A program made the translations under genes and the position numbers. A stretch of 9,024 bases of DNA from an uncultured Pseudomonadota bacterium (lineage in GTDB: Bacteria; Pseudomonadota; Alphaproteobacteria; RF32; CAG-239): positions 1-9,024 of the forward strand of contig CACXFX010000047.1 in NCBI GenBank assembly GCA_902767055.1, written 5' to 3'. Below the pieces are notes generated by a model. The model ran no database searches. It saw nothing but the letters and a program-made list of their open reading frames with translations, and was not told the DNA's origin. Numbering within the stretch: position 1 is the stretch's first letter; each line of letters opens with the position of its first letter. Shown here piece after piece: positions 1-7,182 of this stretch.

Positions 1-26
1 GAACGACCTGATTGATTATTTTTCAT
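1..26 (-). CDS. 5' end of a minus-strand gene, possibly prepilin-like (partial)
   Basis: An ATG at 26-24 (minus strand) opens a frame reading M-K-N-N-Q-S-G-R-S before the window ends. An AAAGG Shine-Dalgarno (36-40) lies about 9 bases upstream, and the gene sits directly behind structured leader A and its strong promoter, so a real start is likely. Only nine residues are visible, so function is open. From memory, pseudopilin-like proteins of gut alphaproteobacteria often begin with a short polar stretch and GRS before the hydrophobic prepilin segment. That resemblance is the only basis for the suggestion and cannot be confirmed here. Confidence 0.45.
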
Positions 27-35
27 TTTCGTTTT

Positions 36-40
36 CCTTT
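36..40 (-). promoter_or_regulatory. Ribosome binding site of the left-edge gene
   Basis: AAAGG on the minus strand, about 9 bases before the ATG at 26. It is the main support for a gene start at the window edge. Confidence 0.45.
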
Positions 41-61
41 TATAAAAGTTTATACCAAATA

Positions 62-82
62 ACCGCCTCTTGAGTTAAGCGG
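62..82 (-). terminator. Terminator-like hairpin ending leader RNA copy A
   Basis: On the minus strand CCGCTT (82-77) pairs with AGGCGG (68-63), including one U-G wobble. It is followed by TTATTT, a weaker U-tract than in copy B. It occupies the same place as the copy B terminator, between the structured core and the ribosome binding site. It could be a weak terminator or attenuator, or simply a 3' stem of the leader. Confidence 0.4.
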
Positions 83-309
83 CCGGGCAAGTTAACCAAT
101 CATACTACAGAAAATGACCCTGATGACCTTTGGGAAAACCCTGAACATTCGCCATCAGCCCCCCGACCCGTTATCGGGGATAACAGTGTGTTTTTAAAAA
201 ACAAAAACAACACTAAAAACCAGTGTTATCCATCACTGTCTGTAGTTAGAAAGCCGGTTAAAGCCCCGCGCCAAATCAAGACGCTAAATAAAGGTCACCC
301 TTCATCTGA
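62..309 (-). ncRNA. Structured leader RNA, copy A (unrecognised class)
   Basis: This is a non-coding region clearly related, about two-thirds identical by eye, to 7154-7413. Predicted minus-strand helices are as follows. P1: 256-261 with 92-97 (TTAACC/GGTTAA) plus 265-268 with 84-87 (CGGG/CCCG). P2: 240-246 with 104-110 (ACTACAG/CTGTAGT). P3: 224-231 with 178-185 (GGATAACA/TGTTATCC), enclosing hairpins 209-214/222-227 and 190-195/203-208. P4: 161-166/174-179 (CCCCGA/TCGGGG), which competes with P3 for two bases. P5: 154-158/120-124 (CTGAT/ATCAG), containing GGG-tttt-CCC at 132-141. A promoter lies just upstream and a gene start 36 bases downstream. I do not recognise tmRNA, RNase P, SRP, 6S or a known riboswitch. 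Being an RNA is strongly suggested by paired changes between copies; its function is unknown. Confidence 0.75.
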
Positions 310-314
310 TGCTC

Positions 315-343
315 ATTAGAACATATAAAAACGGGGTTGTCAA
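315..343 (-). promoter_or_regulatory. Sigma70-type promoter of leader A
   Basis: On the minus strand there is a perfect -35 TTGACA (343-338), a 17-base spacer, and -10 TCTAAT (320-315, five of six consensus). A TG one base before the -10 makes it an extended -10. Transcription would start near 308, about 40 bases before the P1 helix. It is the best promoter match in the window and has a counterpart at the same relative place in copy B. Confidence 0.75.
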
Positions 344-352
344 ATAAAAAAA

Positions 353-380
353 ACTATGTCTTTAGTCATAGTCTTTTTTT
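353..380. terminator. Bidirectional hairpin with flanking A and T tracts
   Basis: ACTATG (353-358) pairs with CATAGT (367-372) around an 8-base loop, with a run of A before and a run of T after. It therefore looks like an intrinsic terminator on either strand. It lies between the divergent glgX and leader A promoters, where neither transcript would normally pass through it. It may insulate the two units or be a relic of rearrangement. Confidence 0.5.
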
Positions 381-422
381 ATAAATAATTGAGGATTAAA
401 CCTTGCTGTCCAAACAACCTCA

Positions 423-451
423 TTGACAACAAATCAAAAAAATGCTATTCT
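423..451 (+). promoter_or_regulatory. Sigma70-type promoter of glgX
   Basis: Perfect -35 TTGACA (423-428), 17-base spacer, and TATTCT (446-451) preceded by TGC as an extended -10. Transcription would begin near 458, giving a leader of about 30 bases before the glgX ATG. It is divergent from, and does not overlap, the leader A promoter. Confidence 0.6.
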
Positions 452-490
452 CTTTAGCATGTTTAAAGTACCTTTCATGTGGGGTTTAAT

Positions 491-2587
491 ATGGCAAAAG
501 ATTTTTTCGTCGGCGTTAAGCAAATCGGTGATGAAGTCCAATTTTCGGTGTTTTCGGCAAATGCACAAAAAATAGAACTTTGCTTTTTTTCAGATGATGA
601 AAAGCAAGAAAAGCGTTTTGAACTTAAAAAAGATGAAAACAATATTTGGTCCGGCACTTTCAAAGGCGTTAAGCCCGGCCAAAAATACGGCTATCGCGCT
701 CATGGTGAATTTAGTCCGTTAAAAGGCCTTTATTTTAACGCTCACAAACTTCTTGTCGACCCGTTCGCAAAGGAATTGTCCGCTTCAATCACGGATTGGG
801 AAAATCCGGCGCTTTGCCTTGACAACAATCTTGACAGTGCGCACGTTGTTCCAAAATCAGTCGTTGTTTTTGATGACCCGAAAGCAGATAAGCAAAAATA
901 TCCTTATTTGCATCAAAAACCGAAAACACAATGGAAAGATACGATTATTTATGAGGCAAGCGTCAAAGGCTTTTCTGCATTAAATGAAGAATTACCCGAG
1001 CAAATCCGCGGCAAATTTTCAGCCTTTGCGCACCCGAAAGTCATTGCTTATTTAAAAACGCTCGGCATCACACATCTTGAACTGATGCCGGTCACAACCA
1101 CATGCGGCGGCCTGCAGCTTAAAAAAGACAAAGGTCTCAGCGACTATTGGGGCTACAATCCGATCAACCATTTTGCACTTGATAAACGTTTCGGCACAAC
1201 AGAAGATTTTAAGTATATGGTCAACGAACTTCATAAAGCCGGCATTGAAGTCGGGCTTGACGTCGTTTATAATCACACCGGTGAATTCGGAATGACACAC
1301 AACCTGATTTCTTATAAAGGCCTTGATGCACCGAGTTATTATCGTATGGATCAAGACAATCGCCTGATTAACACGACGGGGTGCGGCAATTCGATGAACA
1401 CAAACACATATATCACACAAAAAATGCTTGCCGATTCGCTTACCTATTTTTCGGATACATTGGGCGTTGACGGCTTTCGTTTTGATTTGGCGGGCGATTG
1501 TGCCTTGGATGGCAACACACGCTTTGATGCAAACAACCCTTTTATGCAAACAATCCGCCGTATTGCCCATAAAAGCGGCGTCAAAATCAGCGGTGAACCG
1601 TGGAGCGCGACCGGCGGTTATTATCGCGGACAAATGGATGGCATGATGGAGTGGAACGATAAGCACAAAGAATCTGTCCGCCGCTTTTATCGCGGTGATG
1701 AAAATGTTGTACCTCAAATGGCCGGACATATTTCAGGCGGTGAAGGCTTGTATCATGACCAAAAACAAACCAAATATATCCGTTTTATTGCAGTCCATGA
1801 CGGATTTACGGCATATGATGTCGTCCATTACAACCAAAAAAACAACTGGGCAAATAACGAAAACAACAACGACGGCTCAAACGACAATGCCTCTTCGGTC
1901 TCAAGTGATGAAAATATCGCTTATCGCCGCATCAAATCCATGATGTCGGCCAGCATTTTGTCGCGCGGCGTACCGTTGATTTGTGCCGGTGATGAAATCG
2001 GCCGTACCCAAATGGGCAACAACAACGCTTATTGTCAAGACAACGAGCTCAGCTGGATCAACTGGAAAAATTTATCTAAAGAAAATCAAGATTTGTATAT
2101 GCACATTCGCCGCCTGACGGCGCTGCGTAAAGGCCACCCGAATTTTGCAAATTTGGATACTTTTTCGGGCGAAATTGTCCCCTCAAACGGCCGAAAAGAT
2201 ATTGAATGGATCAGACCTGACGGCCGGCAAATGCAAACTTTTGATTGGCAAAATCCGCAAAATCATATTTTGGCTTGCATCATCAACGGCCGGTCAAGCG
2301 AAATTTCCCAAAACAAGACAACCACCCCGACAAACGATGATGATTTTATGATTTTGATGTGCGGCAATACGTACGGCTTTGTCGATTTTACATTGCCTAA
2401 AGCGCCGAACGGTGAAAATTGGCAACTTGTCTTTGATACGACCGGCAATCATAAAAGCATTAACAAAAACGGCACATATACCTTAGAGCCGTACAGTTAT
2501 GTCCTATTGACCGCCAAAAACAATGCTCGCCAAAACGAACGCACAATTGATTTAAGTTTTTTCAAAGATAAACAAAGCACAAAATAA
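491..2587 (+). CDS. glgX: Glycogen debranching enzyme GlgX
   Basis: A GH13 isoamylase-type enzyme that hydrolyses alpha-1,6 branches of limit dextrins after phosphorylase action, in cytoplasmic glycogen breakdown. The 698-residue product has an N-terminal CBM48-like beta domain (about 8-85), a TIM-barrel, and a C-terminal beta domain (about 580-690). GH13 motifs are intact: DVVYNH (257-262), GFRFD with nucleophile D332, GEPW with acid/base E369, and VHD with transition-state D437. The GDEIGRTQ and NNAYCQDNE blocks are typical of GlgX. The ATG at 491 is preferred over a GTG at 479, because GGGG at 481-484 is correctly placed and the protein then starts like the family. No other glycogen gene lies in the window. 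It has its own promoter and a 75-base gap to pgpA. Confidence 0.93.
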   Translation: MAKDFFVGVKQIGDEVQFSVFSANAQKIELCFFSDDEKQEKRFELKKDENNIWSGTFKGVKPGQKYGYRAHGEFSPLKGLYFNAHKLLVDPFAKELSASITDWENPALCLDNNLDSAHVVPKSVVVFDDPKADKQKYPYLHQKPKTQWKDTIIYEASVKGFSALNEELPEQIRGKFSAFAHPKVIAYLKTLGITHLELMPVTTTCGGLQLKKDKGLSDYWGYNPINHFALDKRFGTTEDFKYMVNELHKAGIEVGLDVVYNHTGEFGMTHNLISYKGLDAPSYYRMDQDNRLINTTGCGNSMNTNTYITQKMLADSLTYFSDTLGVDGFRFDLAGDCALDGNTRFDANNPFMQTIRRIAHKSGVKISGEPWSATGGYYRGQMDGMMEWNDKHKESVRRFYRGDENVVPQMAGHISGGEGLYHDQKQTKYIRFIAVHDGFTAYDVVHYNQKNNWANNENNNDGSNDNASSVSSDENIAYRRIKSMMSASILSRGVPLICAGDEIGRTQMGNNNAYCQDNELSWINWKNLSKENQDLYMHIRRLTALRKGHPNFANLDTFSGEIVPSNGRKDIEWIRPDGRQMQTFDWQNPQNHILACIINGRSSEISQNKTTTPTNDDDFMILMCGNTYGFVDFTLPKAPNGENWQLVFDTTGNHKSINKNGTYTLEPYSYVLLTAKNNARQNERTIDLSFFKDKQSTK

Positions 2588-2602
2588 AATTTAAAAATTC
2601 CG

Positions 2603-2630
2603 TTGCATTTATCTGAAGATGTTCTATACT
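2603..2630 (+). promoter_or_regulatory. Probable promoter of pgpA
   Basis: TATACT (2625-2630, five of six -10 consensus) lies 16 bases after TTGCAT (2603-2608), a weak -35. Transcription would start near 2637, shortly before the AAGGA ribosome binding site at 2651-2655. This suggests pgpA does not rely on glgX transcription. Confidence 0.5.
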
Positions 2631-2662
2631 TGCGATAAGAAAAAAAATTAAAGGATATTTTG

Positions 2663-3145
2663 ATGAAAAAGAAAATTGCCTTGTTTATCGCAACATTTTT
2701 CGGCGCCGGACTTTCAAAAAAAGCCCCCGGTACAATGGGCTCTCTTGCAACGCTTCCGCTTGCTTTTTTAACGGCTTACTATTTCGGCTTTGACGGCATT
2801 GTTTATGCGGCACTGATTGTTTTTATCATCGGCGTGACGGCTATCTATTATGCAACCGAACACGAAAAACAAAAAGACCTGTCCAAAATTGTCATTGATG
2901 AAACAGCCGGACAGCTGATTACTTTCACATTGGTTGCGCCAAAACTTTTTCATAATTTTTCTTATGAAGCCTTGTTGATTTATTTGTTGGGATTCGGACT
3001 TTTTCGATTTTTTGACATTATTAAAATGGGACCGGTCAAATGGGCCGATACTAAACTCAACAACGCTTTAGGGGTCATGCTGGACGACGTGTTTGCCGGT
3101 TTTTTTGCAACCGTTGTTTTAATGCTGATGACAAAAGGACTTTAA
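2663..3145 (+). CDS. pgpA: Phosphatidylglycerophosphatase A
   Basis: This inner-membrane enzyme dephosphorylates phosphatidylglycerol phosphate to phosphatidylglycerol, the last step of PG synthesis. The 160-residue length is normal for the family. Family blocks visible are APGTMGSL (21-28), the acidic pair D79-E80 in VIDETAGQ, FRFFD (114-118) followed by IIKMGP and K-WAD, and GVMLDDV (137-143). The acidic residues are the expected magnesium and catalytic ligands. Hydrophobic segments lie near 29-60, 84-112 and 143-157. The ATG at 2663 follows AAGGA by 7 bases; a TTG one codon earlier is less likely. The membrane gene downstream starts 50 bases later and is probably co-transcribed. Among PG phosphatases the PF04608 (PgpA) motifs fit; PgpB- or PgpC-type motifs are not seen. 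Confidence 0.92.
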   Translation: MKKKIALFIATFFGAGLSKKAPGTMGSLATLPLAFLTAYYFGFDGIVYAALIVFIIGVTAIYYATEHEKQKDLSKIVIDETAGQLITFTLVAPKLFHNFSYEALLIYLLGFGLFRFFDIIKMGPVKWADTKLNNALGVMLDDVFAGFFATVVLMLMTKGL

Positions 3146-3195
3146 TTTTTGCTTTAAGCCATTAAATTTTATCTGTCTTTTAAGGAGAATTTTCA

Positions 3196-3921
3196 ATGCA
3201 AAAAATCATAACATACATTAAAAACGGCAAGGGTGTGGGCGCTCTTTGGCTTTTGTTGTTTGCCTCATTGGTTGCTTTTTATTCGGCCTATACGGCAAGC
3301 AATATTTTGCCTAAAGCGATACCGTACATTCAACAAACCGCTGATGAATTTTTGCCTCTTAAAGTCGAAAAAGGCAAAGTCGTTGTCCCATCCGATACGC
3401 TTAAAACACGCACTTATCAAATCGGCGATGAAACCGCCTCATTGACACTTGATACGACAAAAGACTTTTTGGAACAGGAAGACTTAAGAGAAGGTGTGAC
3501 AATAACACGCTCTTATATCTATACCGTCAATGGTGAAAATGTGCGCAGACAAACACTGCAAGGTGATTTTGAACTTGAAAAACGTGATTACACACCGCTT
3601 TTGCAAAAAATTGTCGATTGGGTTGTTTTAAGCATTGTCGTTATCGGCCCGTTTTTAAACTTTATGCTGTTTTTGATTTGCGTTTTGTTCTATGCCTTTT
3701 GCTCGGGACTTGCCTGCCTCTTAAACAAAACAGAACTCGATTTTAGGACCAAAATGCGTTTCAATACGGTTTTATATATCGGAGTTTATGTTTTAACGCT
3801 TGTTTTATCCGCATTCGGGCTCAACCTTTCTTTTGTGGCGTTTTTCCTTTTAATGATTGCCTTGCAAATCATTTTGGTTAAAAAAATCGGCACGGAGAAA
3901 ATACAAGAAAAAAATCAATAA
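3196..3921 (+). CDS. Multi-spanning membrane protein, DUF1189-like
   Basis: A protein of 241 residues with a transmembrane segment at about 14-33, a polar extracytoplasmic domain at about 38-135, then hydrophobic segments around 138-177 (probably two passes), 190-207 and 210-228, ending in a basic tail. The order of one N-terminal helix, a soluble domain with an LPLKVEKGKVV-like strand, then a helical bundle resembles DUF1189 proteins, whose role is unknown. That assignment is by pattern only. AAGGAGAA (3182-3189) is a strong ribosome binding site for the ATG at 3196. It follows pgpA by 50 bases with no clear promoter between, so an operon is likely. This hints at an envelope role but proves nothing. 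Only a weak AT-only hairpin follows the stop. Confidence 0.8.
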   Translation: MQKIITYIKNGKGVGALWLLLFASLVAFYSAYTASNILPKAIPYIQQTADEFLPLKVEKGKVVVPSDTLKTRTYQIGDETASLTLDTTKDFLEQEDLREGVTITRSYIYTVNGENVRRQTLQGDFELEKRDYTPLLQKIVDWVVLSIVVIGPFLNFMLFLICVLFYAFCSGLACLLNKTELDFRTKMRFNTVLYIGVYVLTLVLSAFGLNLSFVAFFLLMIALQIILVKKIGTEKIQEKNQ

Positions 3922-3948
3922 AAATTCTTATTTTTTCAAAGCTTTCTC

Positions 3949-4039
3949 TTGACTTTAAAAAAAACAGTATTAAAAATATGCTCGCTAGCAATTTTAAGGG
4001 ATAAAAACATCCCTCATAAAATCGATTTTAAGGAACGTT
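3949..4039 (+). promoter_or_regulatory. rpoD upstream region: possible -35, leader hairpin and RBS
   Basis: TTGACT (3949-3954) is a good -35. The -10 is ambiguous, since the only candidates at 16-19 bases are A-rich strings around 3971-3979. A hairpin AGGGAT (3997-4002)/ATCCCT (4009-4014) with a six-base loop lies in the presumed 5' leader, not followed by a T run. AAGGAA (4030-4035) ends 4 bases before the ATG at 4040. ATTTTAAGG occurs twice (3991-3999 and 4025-4033), so the hairpin sits between two SD-like copies. Confidence 0.4.
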
Positions 4040-6127
4040 ATGTCTGAAAAAGATAATCAACAGGATTTAAACGCGGATGCACCTTTGCTTGATACATTGG
4101 GGCATTCTTTGAAAGTTTTGATCGAAAAAGGTAAAACAACCGGCTATATCACGGTTGAAGAGCTTAACAGAGCTCTCCCGTCTGAAAAAGAAACATCTGA
4201 AAAGATTGAAGACATCATGTCAAGTATTTCGGATTTAGGCATCAGCCTGATTTCCGAAACCGAAGCGGATGATTTTGAAAACGAAACAATTGAGCCCGAT
4301 GAAGATGCCGACATTGACGAAAGCGGCAACTTTGATGAAAAAGAGCTCAGCCGTTCGGACGATCCTGTCAGAATGTACTTGCGCGAGATGGGCGCGGTTG
4401 AACTTTTATCGCGTGAAGGCGAAATTGCCATCGCAAAAAGGATAGAAGCCGGCAACACAATGATGATAAGCGGCCTGTGCGAAAGCCCGATGACATTAAA
4501 AGCAATCGCTTCCTGGCGAGATGATTTAGTCGCCGGCACGATGCAACTGCGTGACATTGTTGATTTAGAGATGATGTATGGCGATGACAGTGAAGCCATA
4601 TCCTATGATGATGATGAAAATGTCGAAGATTTGGATAAAGTTGCCAAAGAACTCGATGATAAAAATCTTGACGATCTGGATGATGACTTAGACGGTGATA
4701 TTGATCTTGAAGATGACGTCACAGGCGACGATGTCGATGATGACGATGCCGCTCAAGGCAACGATATACAAGACGATTCTCTTGAAGATCAAAATGATGT
4801 TTCATCTGACTTGGCAGATGATGTCACCTCAGATGATGAAACGGCAATCAGCCGTTCAAACACGTCCATTTCAGCGATGGAAACAGCGCTTTTAGAGCCG
4901 GTTCTTGATATTTTAAACAAGATTTCAAGTTATTACGATGATTTGAAAAAAATTCAAAGCCAGCGTATGACGGCCATCATGTCCGGCCGTAAAATTTCTC
5001 CGTCGATTGAGAAAAAATATTTTGAAGTCAAAAAAGATTTGATTGAATTGATGAGTTCAATTCACCTCAACACTTCACGCATTGAACAGCTTGTTGAGCA
5101 ATTAAATGAGATGAACAAGCGTTTAATGGGCCTTGAAGGCAAGTTGTTGCGTTATGCTTTAGCTTCAAAAATCAAACGTGAAGACTTTTTGTCCTCCTAT
5201 CAAAAGTCAGAACTTGACCCGCATTGGCTTGATGACATCAAATCCAAAAAAGACAAACATTGGCAAATCTTTTTGGAAAGATACGGCGATGAGATAAAAG
5301 AACTTCGTGCCGGCATAATTCAAATGGCTGAAGAATGCGGCCTGCCGATAAACGAATATCGCAAAATGGTTGAAACAATCAAGCATGGTGAGCGTGAAGC
5401 CGATCGTGCCAAAAAAGAGATGATTGAAGCCAACTTGCGTTTGGTGATTTCAATTGCCAAAAAATATACCAATCGCGGTATGCAATTTTTAGATCTTATT
5501 CAAGAGGGCAACATCGGCCTGATGAAAGCCGTCGATAAATTTGAATATAGACGTGGTTATAAATTTTCGACTTATGCCACATGGTGGATCAGACAGGCTA
5601 TCACACGTTCGATTGCCGATCAGGCACGCACGATCAGAATCCCTGTCCATATGATTGAAACGATTAACAAATTGGTACGCACATCACGCCAGATGTTGCT
5701 TGAAACAGGGCATGAACCTGTGCCGGAGGAGCTTGCCAAACGCCTTTCGATGCCTTTGGAAAAAATCCGTAAAGTGATGAAAATCGCTAAAGAGCCGGTC
5801 AGTTTAGAAGCACCTGTCGGTGATGAAGAAGATTCATCTTTGGGTGATTTTATTGCGGATGAAAGTGCCTTACAGCCATTGGATTCTGCCATTCACTCAA
5901 ATTTGAAAGAAACATGTACCAAAATTTTGTCTTCATTAACACCGCGTGAAGAGCGTGTTTTGAGGATGCGCTTCGGTATCGGGATGAACACCGACCATAC
6001 GTTGGAAGAAGTCGGACAGCAATTTAATGTCACGCGTGAACGCATCCGTCAAATTGAGGCAAAAGCTTTGCGAAAATTAAAGCACCCGAGCCGCTCGCGC
6101 CGTTTGCGTTCTTTCTTGGATCAATAA
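4040..6127 (+). CDS. rpoD: RNA polymerase primary sigma factor RpoD (sigma70)
   Basis: The housekeeping sigma factor, which binds core RNA polymerase and recognises -10/-35 promoters; the TTGACA/TATAAT-like promoters in this window fit. Its 695 residues comprise region 1.1 (about 10-70), region 1.2 ([12 protein letters not shown] at 107-118), a non-conserved region (about 140-440), region 2 (about 457-523, with [12 protein letters not shown] and [14 protein letters not shown]), region 3 ([14 protein letters not shown], 525-538), the 3.2 finger ([11 protein letters not shown], 595-605) and region 4.2 with the helix-turn-helix ([27 protein letters not shown], split about 654-680). Everything needed for core and DNA binding is present. 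Residues 181-267 are an unusually acidic stretch, 42 of 87 being D or E. dnaG, a common neighbour of rpoD, is not beside it. Confidence 0.96.
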   Translation: MSEKDNQQDLNADAPLLDTLGHSLKVLIEKGKTTGYITVEELNRALPSEKETSEKIEDIMSSISDLGISLISETEADDFENETIEPDEDADIDESGNFDEKELSRSDDPVRMYLREMGAVELLSREGEIAIAKRIEAGNTMMISGLCESPMTLKAIASWRDDLVAGTMQLRDIVDLEMMYGDDSEAISYDDDENVEDLDKVAKELDDKNLDDLDDDLDGDIDLEDDVTGDDVDDDDAAQGNDIQDDSLEDQNDVSSDLADDVTSDDETAISRSNTSISAMETALLEPVLDILNKISSYYDDLKKIQSQRMTAIMSGRKISPSIEKKYFEVKKDLIELMSSIHLNTSRIEQLVEQLNEMNKRLMGLEGKLLRYALASKIKREDFLSSYQKSELDPHWLDDIKSKKDKHWQIFLERYGDEIKELRAGIIQMAEECGLPINEYRKMVETIKHGEREADRAKKEMIEANLRLVISIAKKYTNRGMQFLDLIQEGNIGLMKAVDKFEYRRGYKFSTYATWWIRQAITRSIADQARTIRIPVHMIETINKLVRTSRQMLLETGHEPVPEELAKRLSMPLEKIRKVMKIAKEPVSLEAPVGDEEDSSLGDFIADESALQPLDSAIHSNLKETCTKILSSLTPREERVLRMRFGIGMNTDHTLEEVGQQFNVTRERIRQIEAKALRKLKHPSRSRRLRSFLDQ

Positions 6128-6130
6128 GTT

Positions 6131-6156
6131 AAAAGGGCTTTAAAAAAAGCCCTTTT
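6131..6156. terminator. Bidirectional terminator between rpoD and the LRR gene
   Basis: AAAAGGGCTTT (6131-6141) and AAAGCCCTTTT (6146-6156) form a perfect 11-bp stem with a 4-base A loop. A/T tracts on both sides let it work on either strand. It sits 4 bases after the rpoD stop and 8 bases after the end of the convergent LRR gene, so it probably serves both. Confidence 0.9.
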
Positions 6157-6163
6157 ATTAAAT

Positions 6164-7126
6164 TTAACGATATCTGATTGACACACGATTAACAGGCCCT
6201 GCCGCTGCATTGGCCTCATCGATGGTGTAGATACGCCTTAATTTGTATTGCGGTAAATCCGATAAACTGTCATAAGTCTTTGAACCGACTTTGATTTTTC
6301 CGTTATCATCAACACTGTAAAGCCTCAATCTATCAAGCACTTCCGAATTATTTTCACCGATTAAATCTCTGCAAGAACGCTCAGCAGTATTTTGGCAATA
6401 AATATATACCCGTGTACCGCATTCATTTTTATTTTCGCTATAACAAAATTTTTGTACCCCCGAAAAAGCCGTTTCTTCAATAGATATAACCCCGTTTCCG
6501 ATAACAATGCTTTTAAGATTTGGCGTATCCGAAAAAACATACTTTCCTATTGTTTGAACCGAATCCGGAATCACGATACTTTCAAGCGAATGCCATCCGT
6601 CAAAACCGCCGTCACCTATCGTTTCAAGGCCATCCGGAAGCACAATTTCACGAATAAATTGTAAATTTTCGATTGCCCCGCCACCAAGCGTTTTCAAATT
6701 TGGCGGTAATTCAAGATGTGTTAGCCCGGATGAATGAAGAGCATTTTTCCCAATTTCAACAACAGAATCCGAAAAAGTGATATTTTCTAAATTTGTTGAA
6801 CCTAAAAAAGCTGAATTGCCGACACGTGTAATACCTTCAATTGTGATATTCTCAATCTCGGTATTGCCTTTCTCGCTATTTCCCCAAGGTGCATTGGTAA
6901 TAAATTTTGCCTCACCTTCGTCAATATTTCCTATGTGCCACCCGTAATCTTTCATCTCTCCGGTTCCGGTAACACTTAAGGTCGTCCCGTTTAGCCGCGC
7001 CGTGCATAAATCAGAATCTGACCGCCCGCAATCCCAACAGTTATTATCTAAATCATCACCGCAGTCATTAGCCCCATACGTATTAAAACTTAAAACCGAA
7101 GCAAAAACAAAAATCCATTTTTTCAT
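6164..7126 (-). CDS. Secreted leucine-rich-repeat protein (BspA/LRR_5 type)
   Basis: 320 residues. The first 18-19 (MKKWIFVFASVLSFNTYG) are a typical signal peptide, so the protein is exported. A short cysteine-rich patch follows (C22, C30, C33, C41), then a beta-rich LSVTGTGEM segment. About five BspA-type leucine-rich repeats at about 92-222 have the pattern I-x-x-G/S-I-x-x-I-G-x-x-A-F...L-x-x-I. Four more cysteines (C228, C236, C244, C252) precede a C-terminal segment ending RVSIRYR. LRR_5 proteins are usually surface or secreted binding proteins; the ligand is unknown. The start at 7126 is chosen because GGAG (7134-7137) is 7 bases upstream and the signal peptide begins there. An in-frame GTG at 7252 would add 42 residues that come from the structured leader. 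The gene is monocistronic, preceded by leader B and ended by a terminator. Confidence 0.85.
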   Translation of the reverse strand: MKKWIFVFASVLSFNTYGANDCGDDLDNNCWDCGRSDSDLCTARLNGTTLSVTGTGEMKDYGWHIGNIDEGEAKFITNAPWGNSEKGNTEIENITIEGITRVGNSAFLGSTNLENITFSDSVVEIGKNALHSSGLTHLELPPNLKTLGGGAIENLQFIREIVLPDGLETIGDGGFDGWHSLESIVIPDSVQTIGKYVFSDTPNLKSIVIGNGVISIEETAFSGVQKFCYSENKNECGTRVYIYCQNTAERSCRDLIGENNSEVLDRLRLYSVDDNGKIKVGSKTYDSLSDLPQYKLRRIYTIDEANAAAGPVNRVSIRYR

Positions 7127-7133
7127 ATCATTT

Positions 7134-7137
7134 CTCC
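7134..7137 (-). promoter_or_regulatory. Ribosome binding site deciding the LRR gene start
   Basis: GGAG on the minus strand, 7 bases before the ATG at 7126 and 16 bases downstream of the last T of the leader B terminator. It fixes the start at the signal peptide methionine. Confidence 0.7.
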
Positions 7138-7153
7138 ATATGTTATTAACGTT

Positions 7154-7182
7154 AAAAAAAGCCGCATCTTTGATTAAGCGAC
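7154..7182 (-). terminator. Intrinsic terminator at the end of leader B
   Basis: On the minus strand GTCGC (7182-7178) pairs with GCGGC (7165-7161) with one U-G wobble, followed at once by seven T (7160-7154). It lies only 27 bases before the LRR start codon, leaving no room for another promoter. The gene must therefore be expressed by read-through, which suits an attenuator. The stem base shares two bases with helix P1 (7181-7186), so the two helices may influence each other. Confidence 0.65.

Noticed and set aside
62..309. Known housekeeping RNA (tmRNA, RNase P, SRP or 6S)
   Set aside because: No CCA-ending acceptor stem, RNase P core motifs, SRP GGAAG loop or 6S single long bubble-hairpin is seen. 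Two diverged copies each before a gene are also unlike these RNAs.
62..309. Insertion sequence or MITE explanation for the A/B homology
   Set aside because: No terminal inverted repeats or target duplications are seen. Compensatory changes in helices and consistent promoter-to-gene placement favour a functional RNA.
479..490. GTG start four codons upstream for glgX
   Set aside because: No SD precedes it, while the ATG at 491 has GGGG six bases upstream and gives the usual family N-terminus.
1052..1729. 225-residue ORF antisense to glgX
   Set aside because: It lies wholly opposite conserved GH13 motifs, has no family resemblance, and is explained by codon usage of glgX.
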